A stretch of 8,714 nucleotides of DNA, taken from an uncultured Lachnoanaerobaculum sp. GTDB lineage: Bacteria; Bacillota; Clostridia; Lachnospirales; Lachnospiraceae. Shown here in pieces: positions 5,901-8,714 of this stretch. The notes below the pieces were generated by a model. That model searched no databases. It was not told where the DNA came from and saw only the letters and a list, made by a program, of their open reading frames with translations. The stretch lies in the NCBI RefSeq assembly GCF_938015485.1, contig NZ_CALLVU010000139.1, positions 1 through 8,714 of the forward strand, read 5' to 3'. Position 1 is the first letter of the stretch; each line of letters begins with the position of its first letter. The translations under genes and the position numbers were made by a program.

Positions 5901-8390
5901 CTACCGTTTCCTACCTCTGGATTTATACTTTCTTATTTTCTCCACGCTCTCATCATCATAATCATCTTCCTCTTTATATTCCTCAGCATGTTTTATTCTC
6001 ATTAATCCTCTGGCTTTTTCAACAATCGATGACAATAAACCCTTAAATGTATCTTCATCATCTTTTGCAGACTCATTACTATCTATTTCTTCATATTTTG
6101 AATGTTTAATACACTCCTCATCCTTAATATTCTTCTTTTCTATTTTTTTAACTTCTGATATCCACATTTTGACTACCTTTGACTCAGCTTCCTTGTCCTT
6201 TATATACTTTTCACCAGCTGATATGTATTCCTTCCCGGCAATCAACGTGCTACCTTTAACGACATCCCATTTATCTTCATTCAAAATATTAGGTTTGTAT
6301 CTATTAAAAATATAAAATGGATTATCATATCTAATGCGCCCAACCAAAAGCCAAATATCTAGCGGAACAATATTTTCATCTGAATCATTATCTTTGATAA
6401 AGTCAATAACTATATCACTAACCTTTTCTAAAATACTTTCTAAATTCGGCTCAATATCTTTTGAAAACTGAATTGTTTCTATGATATATTCCTTTAAATC
6501 ACTATACTTATTTAAATTTAATGATTTATATAGTTTTATTAGTATTTTTGCACACTTCTCAGATTGTACAATTGATGAAACCTCAATCCAGCTGATATAT
6601 TGCATACTTACTCTTCTATATTTCTTATTCAGTTCTCTTCTAACGCAATTAAAAATAACCTCATTGTTACTTATCTCATTTGACTTGAAATAATTATGAT
6701 ACAATAATATGTCTTCAGCCTCTATGGATACTTCATTTATCAGACTTACTAAATCCAATACGCTTTTACAAATTTCGCTTTCTGCACTAATATCCATACA
6801 TAAGTACTCTTGTTCCATTTCTATAGAAAAATCAGAATACTTAAATAAATCCCAATACTCCCTTTTTGCAACCTTACTACATTCTCCAATCTTGTCATTA
6901 GGTACAAGCCTTCTCATCAAATCTATATAACAAATATATGTATCTTCTACAGAACCTCTAGCTTTCAGCTCTTTGCAATACAGAGCCCATGCAGTATCAC
7001 CTACACCATCTTCAATCTTTGATTTTGAATCAATGACTGAGATATCATCCAAAATTTTATTTAGCTTACTCCATGAAATATCATAATCATTAAGTACAAT
7101 ATTTATATAATAGTAGTTTATAATATTCAATCCATCTTCTGTTTTTTTCAAACTCCGCACGTATGTTTCAAATACATTCCTATCCATTTTACCAAGCTTT
7201 TTGGCAGCTGTCTCTATATCCAAAGTACTCAAATAGTATATATTGTAATCTTCTACTGTCTTCTTAAATTCAGGTGTTACAGCAACCGACAATTTACAGT
7301 CTAAATTTTCTTGCATTTCATCTGTTAACAGAATTTTTCTTCTTATAACTTCCTTCAATATATCAGTTACAAACTTCTCAAGAAACTCACTTCCAGATGA
7401 TTTCAAGCGTAATATATCACTAAGCAATTCCTCCAATTCATCTTCTGTATAATCATTAGCTTCTCCATTTGCCAACATATATTTATGTGCAATTTTTAAC
7501 ACCAACTCATTAGAATATGTCAAATCCCCTAACTCTAATGCCAAATTATCCAGTGTATCAAAATATTCACAAGAATCTATATCATTCAAATTTTTAACAA
7601 CATAATCTATAAATCCATATCGTTCTATTTTCTTTTCAGTTCTAGCTGTTAATATATTATTTTCCCCTGATAATGTAATAAAGTAATGTGCTTTATCCTT
7701 AGCATTCATAGAAAAAACGACATTCATATCACTGTCATTAATAGAAGTGTTTGAAGCAATACATAATCTTTTTCGTAAATAGTGCGGTAATCCATAATAA
7801 ATGCAGTAAATTATAGCTCTCATCTGATACTCTGTACCGTCATATTGTATAAACAATGGATCTGATATATTCTTTTCAGTCATCTGAGTATATACACATC
7901 TTATTAACTTCAGATATTCATTATATCCGAGTCCACTTATATCAATTGCCATATCAATATCAAAATCAGAATACCTTGATAAACTTTTAGGAATTATATT
8001 AGCTTCATCCTCATTATCTTTAAAGTTGCTTTTGTCAATATTTGATATAGTATTCGGATTATCTAATACTTCCTTATCTTTCCAAGAAAAAATAAATGCA
8101 TGAGAAAACATATTAGCACGCCCAAGTCTATCTTTTAGACCATATTGTGTACGTATTATATATACATATATACCGTCTCCTATAATTTCTAAAAGATTAA
8201 GTGTGTTACCATGCTCATCAAGCATCTCCTTTTGAATTGCTGAGTTTTTCTTTTGAAATCCTACACATGTATTATAAGCACTCTCCGGAAGATCCTCAGA
8301 TACCGAAACTGACTGCCATCCGGAACTGACCTTTCCACCAATATCATAACTGGCATTTGTATAACAACTTTGTAATATTCTTTCTGCCAT
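5901..8390 (-). CDS. GAP1-N2-like GTPase-associated protein
   Basis: This large (829-residue) cytosolic protein has no signal peptide or membrane span. Its N-terminal 110 residues fit the GTPase-associated protein 1 type 2 domain: a start with ILQSCYTN (5-12), GWQSVSVSEDLPE (24-36), a beta-strand region YVYIIRTQYG (75-84) and the conserved-looking GRANMFSHAFIF (90-101), matching the family's GR-x-N-x-F-x-H-x-h core. Residues about 145-300 are alpha/beta and may be the family's middle domain; from about 300 onward it is almost entirely helical. The tail is strongly charged, acidic at 803-815 (EEYKEEDDYDDES) and then basic to the end (KYKSRGRKR). Known GAP1 proteins were defined by linkage to GTPases in predicted conflict systems; their biochemical role is not settled. 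ATG at 8390 is chosen because GAGAGG (8398-8403) lies seven bases upstream; the in-frame TTG at 8405 would leave that site inside the gene. The family call rests on remembered motifs, not a search. Confidence 0.8.
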   Translation of the reverse strand: MAERILQSCYTNASYDIGGKVSSGWQSVSVSEDLPESAYNTCVGFQKKNSAIQKEMLDEHGNTLNLLEIIGDGIYVYIIRTQYGLKDRLGRANMFSHAFIFSWKDKEVLDNPNTISNIDKSNFKDNEDEANIIPKSLSRYSDFDIDMAIDISGLGYNEYLKLIRCVYTQMTEKNISDPLFIQYDGTEYQMRAIIYCIYYGLPHYLRKRLCIASNTSINDSDMNVVFSMNAKDKAHYFITLSGENNILTARTEKKIERYGFIDYVVKNLNDIDSCEYFDTLDNLALELGDLTYSNELVLKIAHKYMLANGEANDYTEDELEELLSDILRLKSSGSEFLEKFVTDILKEVIRRKILLTDEMQENLDCKLSVAVTPEFKKTVEDYNIYYLSTLDIETAAKKLGKMDRNVFETYVRSLKKTEDGLNIINYYYINIVLNDYDISWSKLNKILDDISVIDSKSKIEDGVGDTAWALYCKELKARGSVEDTYICYIDLMRRLVPNDKIGECSKVAKREYWDLFKYSDFSIEMEQEYLCMDISAESEICKSVLDLVSLINEVSIEAEDILLYHNYFKSNEISNNEVIFNCVRRELNKKYRRVSMQYISWIEVSSIVQSEKCAKILIKLYKSLNLNKYSDLKEYIIETIQFSKDIEPNLESILEKVSDIVIDFIKDNDSDENIVPLDIWLLVGRIRYDNPFYIFNRYKPNILNEDKWDVVKGSTLIAGKEYISAGEKYIKDKEAESKVVKMWISEVKKIEKKNIKDEECIKHSKYEEIDSNESAKDDEDTFKGLLSSIVEKARGLMRIKHAEEYKEEDDYDDESVEKIRKYKSRGRKR

Positions 8391-8411
8391 ATTAATACCT
8401 CTCAAACCTAG

Positions 8412-8714
8412 CTAATTACTATCCGGAATATATTTCCATTTCTTTTTACAATCTTTACATACACGATTAACATGATTTTTTTTACTAAAAATCCAAAATC
8501 CATGCTTTATGAATTGTTCATTCTCCGGTAATTCCTCCGTGTTAAAGGAATTGCAATCAGGACACCTAACTCTACCGGACGGATCAAATACCGGTTCATT
8601 CGTGTCGATGTAACCGTACTGATTAAAAAGCCAGAATAACGGTTCTTCTATTCTTTTAGGTAGTATCGGACCGACCGGACAATTAACTCCCCCATTATTT
8701 GATGCTTCTACAGC
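8412..8714 (-). CDS. C-terminal part of a zinc-ribbon protein (possible GTPase partner)
   Basis: The open frame runs in from the window edge and ends at TAG 8412-8414, giving the last 100 residues of a longer protein. Two cysteine pairs, CPDC (51-54 of the visible part) and CKDC (86-89), spaced 31 residues apart with an aromatic FWIF between them, form a typical zinc ribbon. Before it lies VNCPVGPILPKRIEEPLFWL (10-29), an amphipathic region with a Pro-Leu-Trp-Leu core. In related gene neighbourhoods I recall a similar stretch and a zinc ribbon in double-GTPase (DO-GTPase) proteins encoded next to GAP1, so this may be the C-terminus of the GTPase; the P-loop part lies outside the window, so this is inference. 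The GAP1-like gene starts 21 nt after its stop. One hand-counted 60-base line (8581-8640) has 24 G/C, higher than the membrane genes downstream. Confidence 0.85.
   Translation of the reverse strand, partial: AVEASNNGGVNCPVGPILPKRIEEPLFWLFNQYGYIDTNEPVFDPSGRVRCPDCNSFNTEELPENEQFIKHGFWIFSKKNHVNRVCKDCKKKWKYIPDSN

Noticed and set aside
4949..6930. Several plus-strand open frames of 70-99 codons opposite the kinase-like and GAP1-like genes
   Set aside because: They are antisense to clearly coding frames, rich in Ile/Ser/Phe as expected from complementing AT-rich sequence, and lack convincing starts.
8391..8405. TTG start at 8405 for the GAP1-like protein, adding five residues
   Set aside because: The ribosome binding site GAGAGG lies inside this extension, seven bases before ATG 8390. 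The same argument removes the TTG at 3608 and the GTG at 1849 as starts for the two membrane proteins.

Overview
The window looks like a chromosomal segment of a low-GC Gram-positive bacterium (Bacillota, most likely Clostridia such as Lachnospiraceae). The grounds are the AT-rich coding sequence, strong AGGAGG/GAGAGG-type ribosome binding sites before almost every gene, standard stops, and a fused MsrA-MsrB of the firmicute/Neisseria kind. The organism is an inference from composition and gene style, not from a marker gene.

Every supported gene is on the minus strand, so transcription runs from 8714 towards 1. Reading that way: the C-terminal 100 codons of a gene that begins outside the window and ends in a zinc ribbon (8714-8412); an 829-residue protein with a GAP1-N2-like N-terminus (GTPase-associated protein 1) (8390-5901); a kinase-fold protein with a degenerate active site (5857-4727); a protein with Sel1-like repeats and three C-terminal membrane segments (4715-3609); a 571-residue polytopic membrane protein with a C-terminal beta-rich, Ig-like tail (3596-1881); and a 264-residue membrane protein (1843-1049). 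Gaps are 11 to 43 nt, and no convincing internal terminator or promoter was found, so these six genes read as one operon whose promoter lies outside the window. After a 50-nt gap holding an extended -10 promoter comes msrAB (998-54), followed by a perfect 11-bp hairpin at 7-40.

The block from 1049 to 8714 is the interesting part. The GAP1-like protein recalls families described by comparative genomics in predicted NTP-dependent conflict (immunity-like) systems, where GAP1 proteins sit beside double-GTPase (DO-GTPase) proteins. Here the cut-off zinc-ribbon gene directly upstream is the natural candidate for the GTPase partner. The kinase-like protein keeps the VAIK lysine and catalytic aspartate but has lost both metal-binding residues. 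Three membrane proteins, two without any family I recognise, complete the set. A working model is a GTPase/GAP1 sensory-regulatory core, a pseudokinase adaptor, and a membrane module acting as anchor or effector. The cell-biological role is unproven, and a non-defence role (envelope sensing or a regulated membrane complex) is also compatible.

The msrAB gene is visibly more GC-rich than the membrane-protein genes beside it, which fits a conserved chromosomal gene next to an acquired or fast-evolving accessory cassette. No stretch longer than 300 bases lacks a gene. I saw no tRNA, rRNA, CRISPR array, insertion sequence or attachment site.
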